In this document: positions 51,032-63,600 of the stretch, piece by piece
Layout of the letters: every line of letters begins with the position of its first letter
Position numbering within the stretch: position 1 is the stretch's first letter
Assembly (NCBI RefSeq): GCF_014633365.1
Contig: NC_068350.1
Span: 40,167,119 to 40,231,118 of the forward strand
Length of the DNA: 64,000 bases
DNA from: Diospyros lotus
Lineage: Eukaryota; Streptophyta; Magnoliopsida; Ericales; Ebenaceae
Direction: 5' to 3'
The notes under the pieces: model-generated
What the model was told of the DNA's origin: nothing
Database searches by the model: none
The model's input: the letters and a program-made list of their open reading frames with translations, nothing else
Translations under genes and position numbers: made by a program

Positions 51032-53432
51032 TTGCTTCATCAATCAGTTTTATTTGTTTCTTCCGTTTACACCTTGTTTCATCTAACCGAGGCTTCAGCC
51101 ACAAGTTCTCCAAATCTTTCCAGCAACTCAATTGATCATCTTCCTATACAGATTACTCACCATAAGTTGAATGGGAGTAACTTTAGGGAATGGTTTCAAT
51201 CAGTTATGCTGGTTATCAAGGGAAAAGGCAAAGTTGGTTACTTAACAGGCTCTACTCCTTCTCCACCGAGCACAACAGCCACATATGGTACCTGGGAAGC
51301 CGAGAATTCCACCATAATGGCCTAGCTGATCAATTCGATAGAGCCTCGAATAGGAAGAACTTACCTATTCTATAAAACCGCAAAGGAAATATGGGATTCG
51401 ATCCAAGACATGTACTCAGATTTGGAGAACTCATCTTAATGCTTTGAGATTAGATCTGCCATTAGGACCACACAACAAGGTAATCTAAATGTTACAGATT
51501 ACTTTAATGTTTTGGTTGAACTTTGGCATGAGATGGATATGTTTTACATCATTAATTGGGAATGTTCTGCAGATAGTACAAAATATCGTAAGATGATTGA
51601 GAAGGATCGGATGTTTGATTTTCTCTCATGACCTTACCAATTATCTATCCGAACATGGCATTTTACATCAAAGCTCTTGTCCATACACATCATAGCAAAA
51701 TGGTGTGGCGAAAAGAAAAAATCGCCATCTTCTAGAAATGGCTCGCGCTATGATGTTCACCTCCACCCATGTCCCACATTTCTATTGGGGGGAAGCAATC
51801 CTTGCAGCTGCATATTTGATCAATAGACTTCCCTCAAAGACCCTAAAATTTCAAACCCCTCTTGTTGTCCTTTGTTCACTCTACCCAACTGTTAACCACT
51901 TACATTCTCTTCCTCCAAAACTTTTCAGCTGCACTGTGTATGTTCACAATAATCAGCCTAACCGTACAAAGTTGGAACCCAAGGCCCTTAAATGTATCTT
52001 TATTGGGTACTCTCCCTCCCAAAAAGGTTACAAATGCTATAACCCACTCAAAAGACAAGTCTTGGTCTCCACAGATGTCACATTCTATGTAGATAAATCA
52101 TTTTACCTCTCACCAATTTCAATTGTTGCATCTCCATCCCTCTCGAATCCTAATCTTATTTCCTTTCCTTCCCTTGATGCTCCTCTTCCCTTATGCTCTC
52201 AAGGGGGAGAATTTATGGCCTCTCCGCTTGTTAGGCCTTCAAGTTCCGATAGCATAAGAGCAGATCCTTCAAGCTCTTCTCCTATTTCTCCTAATCCATC
52301 TTCTCAGCCAGAAACTACAGCTGAATCTCATGTTCCAACTCTATCTTCAAATCCTCTGCAAGTGTATTCTAGACATTCAAAGGCCCATTCTAAGGAATAG
52401 CAAAACCAATCATCACTTCCAAATGCTGGTCTATCAGAAAACAGCATTGAGAATGAGTCCACCAACAGGGATAATTTGGATTGGGCTATGCCTATTGCTC
52501 TAAGGAAAGGGGTAAGATCTTGTGTAAGTATCCTATGTCTAATCACTTGACTTATGCTAAGTTATACCCTCGGTACAAGGGATTTGTTGCAAGTATTGAC
52601 AACATTGTCGTTCCAAGGAATATTTAAGAGGCTATGAGTGATCCTAAGTGGAAAGTTGCAGCTATGGAGGAGATGAATGCCTTGGTGAAAAATAACACAT
52701 TGGAGATTGTTAAACTACCTTTAAACAAAAAGGTGGTCGGTTGTAGATGGGTTTTCACAGTAAACCATAATGCAGATGGAAGTGTTGAAAGATATAAGAC
52801 AAGATTGGTTGCATAGGGGTTTACTCAAACATATGGTATTACCTATGAGGAGACTTTTGCTCCTATGGCCAAACTCAACTCAATTCGGGTATTAATTTCT
52901 CTTGCTGTTAATCTTGATTAGCCTCTACTTTAATTTGATATTAAAAATGCTTTTTTGAATGGTGACTTGGATGAAGAGATATATATGAGAATACCCCCAT
53001 GATTTGAACAGGAAATTGACACTGGAAATATGTGCAAATTAAAGAAATCCCTATATGGATTAAAGCAGTCTCCAAGGGCTTGGTTTAAGAAATTTAGCAT
53101 AACTCTCAATCGTTTGGGATATAAGCAAGGACAAGCTGACCATACCCTGTTTATAAAGTCTACAATAGAAGGAAAAAAGACTATATTAATTGTTTATGTT
53201 GATATTATTGTGAAAGGTGATGAGTCACAGGAGATTGAAAATTTGAAGAAGCAATTAAAAACTGAATTTTAAGTGAAAGACCTAGGAGTCATGAGATACT
53301 TCCTGGGAATGGAGGTGGCCCGGAGTAAAGAAGGACCATTCATCTCTCAAAGGAAGTACACACTTGATTTGTTAAAGGAAACTGGGATGTTAGCATGCTG
53401 GCTGGTACTCCTCTAGAAAAGGGTTGGAATGT
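51032..53432 (+). pseudogene. Copia D gag-pol, internal deletion
   Basis: Gag remains at 51032-51630 (THHKLNGSNFREWFQSVMLV, RTYLFYKTAKEIWDSIQDMY). The frame then jumps at about 51630 to the C-terminal integrase region (QNGVAKRKNRHLLEMARAMM, LEPKALKCIFIGYSPSQKGY), so the zinc knuckle, protease and most of the integrase catalytic core are gone. RT follows at 52634-53272 (KVVGCRWVFTVNH, SLYGLKQSPRAWFKK), with the YVDD motif changed to YVDI at 53195-53206. RT is cut at 53432 by Gypsy E. Several in-frame stops are present. Confidence 0.85.
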
Positions 53433-53872
53433 GTCAAGAGGAGACCCTTTCCGAGACTTGAATTTAATTTTTCTGCTTAGCTTAATTGTTGTTAGTTATT
53501 AGCTACTGTTGTTTTTATTCCTTAGAGTAGTTGTTTTTCTGTTAGGCTTTCTAGAAGGATTCTGTACAGCCAGGCAGGGAATCCGAGTTTGTTATGGGAA
53601 TAGACCCTACCTGGCAAGGAATCTTTCCCAAGCGTGAGCATATATCCGCCTCCCTTCACCGAGATGGGTTATGAATGAACAACAGAATTTCTATTGTTTC
53701 CTTCTCCAATTCTCTCATTCCCTCTATTCTTATCCTCTCTGTTCTTTCTTTTCTGGATTGCTCTCTCTTCTTCTCTCTTTTCTCGCTGGTTACTGCTCTT
53801 GGTGCGAGCATTAAGCTATCCTAATTCGCATTAGAACTAGGATAAGGTGTGTTGTCTGGCCAAGCCATGACA
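53433..53872 (+). repeat. 5' LTR of Gypsy E
   Basis: 440 bp, TGTCAAGAGG...CCAAGCCATGACA. Ends match the TG...CA rule; the primer site follows four bases later. Confidence 0.93.
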
Positions 53873-53876
53873 ATCT

Positions 53877-53890
53877 TGGTATCAGAGCCC
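53877..53890 (+). other. Primer binding site of Gypsy E
   Basis: TGGTATCAGAGCCC, complementary to the 3' end of initiator methionine tRNA, starting four bases after the LTR. Confidence 0.85.
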
Positions 53891-53922
53891 ATCGGTTCTT
53901 GGCGGAGTCTGCAGCTTGAGAA

Positions 53923-55699
53923 ATGGCGGAGGGCACCCGCATGAAAAATTTCAAGACGCAGTTGCAGCAGGTTAGCTCGACTATATCGGAATTTCAAGGG
54001 AGAATCAACCAGCTGGAGATTCGAGGAGAAAGGAACCATGAAATGATCGTAGCAATGGATCGCAAGCTGGAAGGATCGTTGGCGGGACTGGAATAGAGGT
54101 TGGAAGGATCCATGACGAGGCAACGAGAGGACATGCAGTAGTTTATGCTTATGTTTACACGCCAGAATACGGTAAGGATGGCTCCTAACTTTTCTCCGCG
54201 CGAGAGGGACGACCCGATTTTACCGAGAAATAGAACGCACAGGAGGGAAGGTACATCTGAGATTGAGGTAGAACATGACGAAGAGTTAGAAGGGGTCGTG
54301 GGCAAAGAGAGGATTCAGCAGCCTCACGGCCATCCTCTGGGGTTCACCATGCCTAGGATGGAGATACCTGTGTTCAAAGGAGCTAATCCCCGATGGTGGT
54401 TGAGGAAGTGTGAGAGGGTGTTTAGCCGCTGCTTACTTTAATGTAGCGGTGGATGCCTGGTTCCAAGGATGTCTGAGTGTGAGGGGAGATTATACGTGGG
54501 AGGAGTTCTTTGAAAAGCTTTGTGAGCGATTCGGAGAGAGGAGCATGGCAGATACGATAGAAGAGTTCAATAAGCTTAAACAAACGAGAAGTGTAGATGC
54601 CTATTTGCAGAAGTTTGAGGAGTTAAGATCGTTTATGATCGGTCACAACCCACATTTCTCCGAGGCTTACTTCGTGTCAAGCTTCTTGAGCGGCTTGAAC
54701 GAGGAGCTACGACCAGTGGTCAAAATGATGAAGCCGAGGACGGTGGAGCAAGCGTCTGAAAGCGCCTGACTGCAAGAGATGTCGATGGAGGCATTAATGA
54801 GGAAACAGAGGCTGCAGCAGCGGGGAGTGAATATCAAAGCCAACCTTGTCGGGGGAAGGAGTTACCCCCGCGAGGCGACAAGGGGTAACCAGGTGATAAA
54901 AGGTGCAGGCAAGTCAAGCTCGGTTCCTTCTGGGGAACAATTAAGGGAGCAAAGGAGGTTGGCTGGCCTTTGTTTTCAATGCAATGGCAAGTATCACCCA
55001 GGACAGCCTTGCAAGAGGCAGATTCTCTTATTGGAAGGAGACAAGGAAGGAAACCAAGAAGAGGAAATAGGTGGAGACAGCAAGGAGGAAGTAACGGAGG
55101 ACAATGGGGAGATTTCTATTCACGCTCTGAAGGGAGTGGCTAACAACAAGATCATTAAGGTGGGAGGCGCTGTAAAGGTAATGATCTTAATAGATAGCGG
55201 AAGCACCCATAGCTTCTTGGATGAGAACACCGCAAGAAGGCTGAAGTGTCAGCTTACAGGGACTCTCCCTTTGAGTGTAACGGTAGCTAACGACCAAAGG
55301 ATGATGAGTAATTCAGCATGTAACGGGTTCTGTTGGGAAATGCAAGGAGAAAAATTCGAAACAAACCTGAGGCTCCTGCAGCTAGGGGGCTGTGATGTAG
55401 TCCTAGGGGTAGATTGGATGAAAGGGGTGAGCCCCATTAGTTTTGATTTTAACAGGATGGAGGTGTCCTTTGAGAAAGAGGGGAGGAAAATGACATTGTC
55501 CGAAGGGAAGGAAGTGGGAGTGTGTAAGATGATGTCAGGAAGGAGACTGCAGAGGGCAATCAAGGGAAAATGGGGGCACTGGCCGCAGCTTTTCTCAATC
55601 ACAGCAGCAGAGGAGGTCCAGGCAGGCCCAGCATTGCAAGGAGAGTCGTGCTTAACGGTTAGTATAAACCAGAAGGGCCCGGACAAGTACGTTACTTAA
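53923..55699 (+). pseudogene. Gypsy E Gag and protease, broken
   Basis: Gag starts MAEGTRMKNFKTQLQQVSS at 53923 with a coiled-coil-like N-terminus. It shows TMPRMEIPVFKGANPRWWL and then, after a frame break near 54420-54440, AVDAWFQGCLSVRGDYTWEE and PHFSEAYFVSSFLSGLNEEL. A zinc knuckle LCFQCNGKYHPGQPCKR lies at about 54964-55014 and the protease motif LIDSGSTHSFLDENTARRL at about 55188-55244. In-frame stops are TAG at 54094 and 54139 and TGA at 54767. A frame change near 55675 separates it from RT. Nonfunctional. Confidence 0.88.
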
Positions 55700-55713
55700 A
55701 GCTCCTTAATAGA

Positions 55714-58520
55714 TTGCTGGCTGAGTACGAGGATCTCTTCTTTGAGCCTCAAACACTTCCCCCTACCCGAGTCCATGACCATGCCATCCACCTAAAACCA
55801 CTAACTGAGCCTGTCAACATCAGAGCTTACCGTTACCCCCCACTCCAGAAAAATGAAATTGAGAAATTGGTGAGGGAGATGCTTAAACAAACCATCATCC
55901 GACCCAGCCAAAGTCCCTTTGCTTCTCCCGTCCTTTTGGTTAAAAAGAAAGATGGAACATGGCGGTTTTGTGTGGACTACCGCCAATTAAATGCTATAAT
56001 CATCAAAGATAAATTTCCCATCCCTTTGATAGAAGACCTATTGGACGAGCTACACAATGCTCGATTCTTTTCTAAGCTAGACTTGCGCTCGAGCTACCAC
56101 CAGATCCGAATGAAACCCGAGGACATCCACAAGACAGCTTTTAGAACTCATCATGGGCATTTCGAATTCTTGGTGATGCCCTTTGGACTCACCAACGCCC
56201 TAGCAACTTTTCAATCCCATATGAACACCATTTTTGAACCTCATCTTTGAAAATTTATACTGGCATTCTTTGATGACATACTCATTTATAGCCCCTCATT
56301 TGAATTACACTTATCTCACCTTAGAGTCACCCTTGATATCCTCCGATCTCACCAACTATTTATTAAGAGGTCCAAGTGCGCATTTGGCCAAGGGCAGGTG
56401 GAGTATTTGGGACACATTATATCCCAAGGAGAAGTGAGCACAGACCCCCGAAAGGTGGAGGCTATGGTGTCTTGGCCAAGGCCGAATTCAGTAAGGGCTT
56501 TGAGAGGATTCTTGGGTTTAACCACGTATTATCGCCGGTTTGTAAGGAACTATGGAATAATTAGCAAACCGCTAACGGAATTGTTGAAGAAAGGGGGTTT
56601 CAGTTGGGGGCCCAAGGCAGAGGAGGCTTTTGAGGAATTGAAAATGGCCATGAGCAGGGTGCCAGCCCTTGGTCTGCCAAATTTCAGCAAGGCTTTTGTT
56701 CTGGAGACCGATGCTAGTGGAAATGGAATTGGTACAGTCCTGGTTCAGGAGGGAAGACCACTAGCATTCCTAAGCCAAGTGCTTGGTCCTAAACACTTGG
56801 ACCTCAGCATATATGAGAAGAACTTCCTAGCAGTTCTAATGGCTGTGGAGAAATGGAGGCACTACTTAGAAGGAGGGAGATTTATAATCAAGACTGACCA
56901 TGAGAGTTTGAAGTTCTTGCTACAACAAAGACTTCAAACACAGCTACAAAAGAAAGGGATGGCCAAGCTCATGGGGTTGGACTACCTTATTCAGTACAGA
57001 AGAGGGAAAGAAAACGTTGTTGCCGACGCACTATCAAGGTGCCATGAAGTAGGAAGTTCGGCAGCCATTACCGAAGTGATTCCCCAGTGGTACCTTGAGG
57101 TGATTGACAGTTATGATGGGGATGAGAGGCTTAAACCTCTGCTGGAAGGGCTAGCATTGGGGGCAGACGTGGGGAAAGGCTACACCTTAAATCAAGGGAT
57201 GCTGAGGTACCAGGGAAGGGTAGTAATCGGGGATAAGGCAAACCTAAAGGCGAAGATATTTCAGGCCTTACATGCATCGCCCATGGGAGGATACTCAGGA
57301 AAACAAAACACATATTTGAGGGTAAGGCGAGTCTTCTATTGGCCAAGGATGAAGTCCGAGATTAAGGGGATGGTGCAAGCTTGTGACACTTGTAAAAGGT
57401 GTAAATCGGAGACAGTAGCCTACCCCGGGCTATTATAGCCTTTGCCTATTCCTGATCAGGCTTGGTCAAGCGTATCAATGGACTTTGTGGAAGGATTGCC
57501 AAGGTCTGAAGGAAAAGATAGCATCTTAGTGGTGGTGGATAGGTTGACCAAGTTTGCACACTTCATTGGATTAACCCATCCATACACAGCTCAAGAAGTG
57601 GCAAGAGCCTTCTTGGATAGGGTGGTTAAATTGCATGGGACTCCCAAGACTATAATTTCAGATCGGGATCGAATCTTCACCAGCATAATGTGGCAGGAAC
57701 TGATGCGATCAATAGGAACGAAGCTGAGCATGTCCACTGCCTATCACCCTCAAATGGACGGCAAACCGAGAGGGTGAACCAAAGTCTTGAGACATATTTG
57801 AGGTGCATCTGCCTAATGCAGCCCAAGGAATGGCACAAATGGCTAGCCTTAGCTCAATGGTGGTACAATACTTCCCACCATTCCTCTATCAAAATGTCTC
57901 CATTCGAAGCCTTGTTTGGGTACCGACCGTCGGTTACACCTGCAGCAGAAGGTGAATCTAGGGTAGCTGCGGTGGATGACTACTTGCGAAGGAGGAGAGA
58001 GGTGACACAACAGCTGAAGCAGGAATTGGCCTCAGCTCAGAACCACATGAAGCAGTTCGCGGACAGAAAAAGGAGCGAACGAGAGTTTGAAGTGGGAAAC
58101 AAGGTATATTTGAGGTTAAAAAATCCTCACCTCAAGTTCCTCACTCAAAAAAAGGTGACTAAGCTCAGTCCTAAGTACTATGGGCCATTTCCTATCGAGG
58201 CTAGGGTGGGCAAAGTGGCATACTGACTTCGGCTACCAGCAGGATCACTCATCCACCCAGTATTTCATGTATCTCTTCTTAAGAAGGCAGTGGGTGAGCA
58301 GCCTGTCAGTTCAATATTACCAACCATTCTCGTAGAAGCCGGGCAAACCGTGGAACCCGAGGCTATTTTGGAGCGAAGAGTGATCTACAGACATGGGGCT
58401 CCACTCATGCAAGTGTTGGTTAGGTGGCAGGGAAGGCCTCCGGAAGATAGCACCTGGGAGTATCTACCTGATCTCCTCAAGCAATTTCCAAGGGCCGTTA
58501 ATCTCCTCAGCAATTCTTGA
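55714..58520 (+). pseudogene. Gypsy E RT - RNase H - integrase - chromodomain, broken
   Basis: RT has [18 protein letters not shown] and the catalytic FFDDILIYS (about 56263-56289). RNase H follows with FVLETDASGNGIGTVLVQEG, EKNFLAVLMAVEKW and TDHESLKFLLQQ. The integrase zinc-binding part reads ASPMGGYSGKQNTY (Tyr where Gypsy B has His) and CDTCKRCKSE. The core has SMDFVEGLPRSEGK, TIISDRDRIFTS and TERVNQSLE. The end is a chromodomain-like VIYRHGAPLMQVLVRWQGRP and DSTWEYLPDL. Stops are TGA 56248, TAG 57436 and TGA 58224; one frame change lies near 57762. Confidence 0.9.
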
Positions 58521-58549
58521 GGATAAGAAAATTGTTAAGGCGGGGGAAA

Positions 58550-58987
58550 CGTCAAGAGACCCTTTTCGAGACTTGAATTTAATTTTTTTGCTTAGTTTAA
58601 TTGCTATTAGTTATTAGCTACTGTTGTTTTTATTCCTTAGAGTAGCTGTTTTTCTGTTAGGCTTTCTAGAAGGATTCGGTACAGCCAGGCAGGGAATCCG
58701 AGTTTGTTATGGGAGTAGACCCCACCTGGCAGGGAATCTTCCCCAGGCGTGAGCATATATCCGCCTCCCTTCACTGAGATGGGTTATGAATGAACAACAG
58801 AATTTCTATTGTTTCCTTCTCCAATTCTCTCATTCCCTCTATTCTTATCCTCTCTGTTCTTTCTTTTCTGGATTGCTCTCTCTTCTTCTCTCTTTTCTCG
58901 CTAGTTACTGCTCTTAGTGCGAGCATTAAGCTATCCTAATTCGCATTAGAACTAGGATAAGGCGTGTTGTCTGGCCAAGCCGTGACA
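58550..58987 (+). repeat. 3' LTR of Gypsy E
   Basis: 438 bp, CGTCAAGAGA...CCAAGCCGTGACA. The first base is C rather than T, a point change from the expected TG start. Confidence 0.93.
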
Positions 58988-58992
58988 GAATG

Positions 58993-59702
58993 TCGAAGAA
59001 AAAGAAGACACTCTTGTTGAAAAAGAAAGGTACCAAAGGTTGGTTAGTAAACTAATTTATTTGTCACTTACAAGGCCAAACATAGCCTATGTAGTAAGTG
59101 TCATAAGTCAATACATGCATTCTCCTACTTAAAAACATATGAATGCAGTGTTCCATGTTCTAAGATACCTCAAGGGAACGGCTAGGAAAGGGCTGATGTT
59201 CAAGAAAACTAATGAAAAAAGAATTGAATGTTTTGTGGATGCTGATTGGGCTGGTTCACGTGAGGACAACAAGTCAACTTCAGGTTACTGCACCAAGTTA
59301 TGGGGCAATATGGTTACTTGGAAAAGCAAAAAGCAATCCGTAGTGGCTCGAAGCAGTGCTGAGACCAAATTTCGTGCTATTGCTCAAGAGATATGTGAAG
59401 TTATTTGGCTGAAAATGATGATGGAAGACTTGGGGATATCCTTATCTCAACCAACATAAGTTTATAGTAATAGCAAATCTGCTATCAGTATTGTGAAAAA
59501 CCTGGTTCAGCATGACCGAATAAAACATGTAAGAATTGACAGGAATTTTATAAAGAAAGAAATTGAAGAAGTAGGAATCGGCTTATCCTACATCCCAACT
59601 ACTAATCAAGTGGCTGATATTTTCACAAAAACTGTTGCAAGGCTAGGGTTTGAGTTACTAATTGGCAAGCTGGGAATGACTTGTATCTATTCCTCAACTT
59701 GA
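58993..59702 (+). pseudogene. Copia D RNase H, after the Gypsy E insertion
   Basis: Continuation of the Copia D polyprotein: MNAVFHVLRYLKGTARKGLM, CFVDADWAGSREDNKSTSGY, VVARSSAETKFRAIAQEICE, then HVRIDRNFIKKEIEE and TTNQVADIFTKTVARLGFEL. One in-frame stop near 59457. It ends at the purine tract before the 3' LTR. Confidence 0.88.
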
Positions 59703-59709
59703 GAGAGAG

Positions 59710-60051
59710 TGTTGCGAGGACGAGCTATTGAGCTGATGGAAGACCGAGCTGTCAAGCTGATGGAAGGCCGAGCTGATAAGGCAGAGCTACCGAACTAATG
59801 GTCGAGTTGCCGAACTACTAAACTCGTTATCATCTGATTTATCCTCTGTGATTTATCTTGATTTATATTGTTATATTTTATTTTTCCTTTTATTAGATTT
59901 GTTTGTATTTAAGGTTGAAATCTAATCCTAAAAAGTAGAAATCTAATCTCTAAAATTTAGGAGAATTCTTAGAATCCACTGTGTATATATTTGTGGCATT
60001 CTCAAGGGAATAATTGACGGAGTATTATTCTTTCAAAAGAAGATTTCTTCA
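59710..60051 (+). repeat. 3' LTR of Copia D
   Basis: 342 bp, TGTTGCGAGG...GATTTCTTCA. It matches the 5' LTR but is about 50 bp longer, through extra copies of a GATGGAAG(G/A)CCGAGCTG-type short repeat near its start. Confidence 0.9.
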
Positions 60052-60056
60052 CACAC

Positions 60057-60568
60057 AATACAAAAGATTAAGAATCGAAACAGAAAGCAACCATACACAC
60101 AAGACACCAGATTTTATCTTGGTTCAGTCTTCTAATAAAGACCTACATCCAGACTGCCTTGAGGCACCATTTCCCACTATTTTGAAGAGGATTACATGTA
60201 CTAATTCTCCCACAGCCTTATACCCAGAACTGTATAGAGTTTCCCTACCCAAGATTAAAAAAATATCCCCTCTTTACTCTCAAGTATAACTTTGTGCATA
60301 CTCCTCTCTCTTTCTCGACACAAGACAGAACAATAGAATCCCTCCTAAAGCCTCTCTCCCGACCTCTATTTATAAACCAGAGGCAGTAACCTAAAAACAG
60401 ACTAAGCTGGTAGTTACAACCAACTAACCGAACTAAACCACTAACTAACCCTTCTAGAAACAAGCCTTCTAGATAACACAAGTGATGCTCAAATGCAACA
60501 AACAAATTTACGACAGAAAACCCCCCCGAGATAATCTAAGAGCTAATCTAATACAAGTGATTACAACA
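60057..60568 (-). repeat. Larger part of the split Copia C LTR
   Basis: Continues the LTR begun at 50555-50680. It has a TATA-like TATTTATAAACC near 60367-60378 and ends GATTACAACA at 60568, next to a minus-strand polypurine tract. Confidence 0.85.
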
Positions 60569-60653
60569 AATTCTCCACCCACTTGATTTGATTTGCTTCC
60601 ACAGGTTATTCTTTTCTGCTACCTGCACATTCACATACTACCCCGATTCTGCT

Positions 60654-63600
60654 TCAGACTTGACTTGGAATCATATGCAATATCTTTAAGCAATGCTTTT
60701 GCTTTGAAACTGGTACAGCCTTTGTAAAAATATCTGCTGCATTTTCCTCACCTGAAACTTTGATTAGAAAAACAGTTTTCTTTTCAATAACTTGGCTGAT
60801 AAAATGATATCTTATGTCTATATGCTTTGTTCTTTCATGATAAACTTGGTTTTTAGAAAAATGGATTTCACTTTGACTATCACACATAAAAGTGGTCTTA
60901 ACCTATACTCCTAGAATCTCACTTACTAATCCTTTTAGCCACAAAGCCTCTTTAAAAGCATCCGAAAGGGCTATGTACTCTGCTTCGATAGTTGATAAGG
61001 CTACCATATGTTGGAGATTCGATTTCCAACTAAAAGTGGAATTCCATAACCTAAAAACATACCCGGTTCTGGACCTCTGTTTATCAATATCGACAGCATA
61101 ATCAGCATCCACATATCCTAAGATTATAGGCTGATCTTTTAGACTTTCACCACTATAAGACAAAGCATAATCAATGGATCCTTTTAGATATCTGCACATC
61201 CATTAAAAAACTAACTAGTGGACTTACCTGGATTAGCCATGAACCGACTTATGACACTCATTCCATGTGCCAAGTCGGGTCTTATGCAAACCATAACATA
61301 CATTAAGCTGCCTACTGCACTTGAGTATGGTATTGGCCATCTCCTTTCTTCCTTCCTCATCCTTCAGAGACTGATCTGAGGACAATTTAAAATGGGATGC
61401 GAAAGGTACACTGACAGCCTTTGCATTTGTCATTCCAAATCTTGACAACAACTTTGCTAAGTATGATTTTTGAGATAGATAGATTTTCCTATGTTGCTTA
61501 TCCCTAGAAATCTCCATTCCTAGGATTTTCTTTGCCTCACCTAATTCCTTCATTTCAAACTCAGCTTTCAGCCTTTACTTAAGAAGCTGGATTTCACTTG
61601 TGGATTGACTTGCAATAAGCATGTCATCCACATATAATAATAGATAGACATAAATACTAGGCGTGACATGTTTAAAATATATACAACAATCATAATAACT
61701 CCTTAAGTATCCTTGGTTTATCATAACCAAATCAAATTTTCAGTAGCACTGTCTTGGGGACTGTTTAAGCCCATACGGTGACTTTCTAAGGAGGCACACT
61801 TTCTCCACCTCTCCCTTAGATTCAAACCCCTTTGGTTGGTCCATATAAATTCTCTCTTCAAGGTCTCCATGAAGGAAGGCAGTTGTGACATCCATCAGCT
61901 CTAAATGAAGGTTCAATTTTGCTGTCATGGCCAACAACACCCTTATAGAAGTATGCCACACAACAGGAGAAAATACTTCATTAAAATCTATTCCTGAGAC
62001 TTGGGTAAAGCCTCTAGCAACTAGCCTAGTTTTGTACCTAGGCTTAGAATTTTCTCCAGCCCTTTCCTTGATTTTAAACTGCCATTTGCAGCCAACTACC
62101 CATTGCCCTTTTGGTCTCCCCACTAGTTTCCAGGTCTAATTTTTCTCAAGGGAGGCTATCTCGAAGTGCATGGCTTCTACCCACTTATCAGAGTCTTTAG
62201 TAGATACTGCTTGTTCATATGTAAGTGGTTCTTCACTTGTTACTTCAGAAGCACTACTTAGGGCATAGGCTACTAAATCTGAGTAGCCATATCTTTGGGG
62301 TGGCCAGCGGACTCTTGGTTGTCGGTCTCTAGCCACACTATACCTATCTAGGTTTGGTTGGTCTATTATGCTCGAGTCCACCTCATTGTCATCCTCAATC
62401 TCCTTCAAATTGAGATGATTCATGGACATGGTTATTTGTTGGTTCTGGATCAGGTTCAGGTTCAGGAAAGACAGGCTCAATTTCAGGAATATTTTGGGGT
62501 AGATTAGGGGAGATTTCTGAGATCTCCACCTGGACTGACTCTTTACTTTGATTCTCATCTAGTTGAGATTTATCTTTTCCTGCTTTCATGATAGAATCCT
62601 CATCAAATGTCACATCCCTTGTAATTATAATTCTCGGCCCTTCTGGTTCTAAATTCCATAGTTTGTATCCTTTGACACCAGATGGGTACCCTATAAACAA
62701 GTATTTCTTGACTCTAGACTCTAATTTTCCTTGCTTTACATGGGCATAGGCAAGACATCCGAACACTCTAAGGTGATCTAAGTTTGGTTTATGCCCTGTC
62801 CACCTTTCATATGGGGTTAGAAAGTTTATAATTGTGGATGAAGATCAGTTTATTACACGGGTTACTGTTGTGATAGCTTCCCCCCAAAAGGTTTTAGATA
62901 AATTAGCATAAGACAACATGCATCTAACCCTCTCTAAGAGGGTTCTATTCATCCTTTCTACAACACCACTTTGCCTAGGATTTTCGGGTGCAATTAGGTG
63001 TCTAATAATCCCCCCATCCTTACACAATTGGTTGAAATCCTTATTACAAAATCCTAACTTGTTATCCGTTCTAATAGCCTTGATTTTCCTACCTTTCTGG
63101 TTTTCCACCATAGCCTTTCATGCCTTAAAAGTTTCAAATGTGTTATCTTTTAACTTTAGGACATACACCCATAGCATTCTAGAGAAGTCATCTATTATTG
63201 ATAAAAAATATCTAGAGCCACCAAGGGATTCAGTTTGAGCTGGACCCCATAAGTCTAAGTGAATATAGTCTAGGGGTTCTTTTGATGAGTGTATTGCCGT
63301 TTTACTAAATTTTACCTTTCCTGACTTACCATATATACAAGACTCACACTTGCCTAAACCTATGGATTGACCTAAATCCGATATACCTTGTTTAGTGAGC
63401 TCTCTAAGGCCCTGCTCACAAATATGGGACATTCGTAAATGTCATAGAGTTTCCTTAGATTTAGGTTTAGAGCTTATTGATGTAGTTTCACCACATAATG
63501 TGGTAGCCTACAAAAGGTAAATTCCATTTCTTAATACAACCTTCATGCACACTAAAGACCCTTTGGTTATTTTAACAACTCCTCCTTCACCTTTAAACTT

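Larger units (their letters stand above)
53433..58987 (+). mobile_element. Gypsy E, complete chromovirus-like element
   Basis: The innermost and youngest insertion. LTRs at 53433-53872 and 58550-58987, flanked by the perfect duplication GAATG (53428-53432, 58988-58992). Primer site TGGTATCAGAGCCC at 53877-53890 (initiator-Met tRNA type). Purine tract AAGGCGGGGGAAA at 58537-58549. Order Gag - protease - RT - RNase H - integrase - chromodomain, 5,555 bp, which fits small chromoviruses such as Reina/Galadriel. By eye the LTRs differ at roughly 18-20 positions, mostly transitions. Inserted in the RT/RNase H part of Copia D. Confidence 0.95.
50681..60051 (+). mobile_element. Copia D, plus strand, complete ends, carries Gypsy E
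   Basis: Both LTRs are present (50681-50970 and 59710-60051) and flanked by the perfect 5 bp duplication CACAC (50676-50680, 60052-60056). Primer site resembling the initiator-Met type, TAGTATCAGAACC, at 50971-50983; a purine-rich GAGAGAGAG tract at 59701-59709 precedes the 3' LTR. Removing Gypsy E and one target copy leaves about 3.8 kb, shorter than a normal Copia, because of an internal deletion. It sits inside the LTR of Copia C. Confidence 0.92.

Noticed and set aside
55249..55686. 145-residue minus-strand frame
   Set aside because: Antisense of the Gypsy E protease region.
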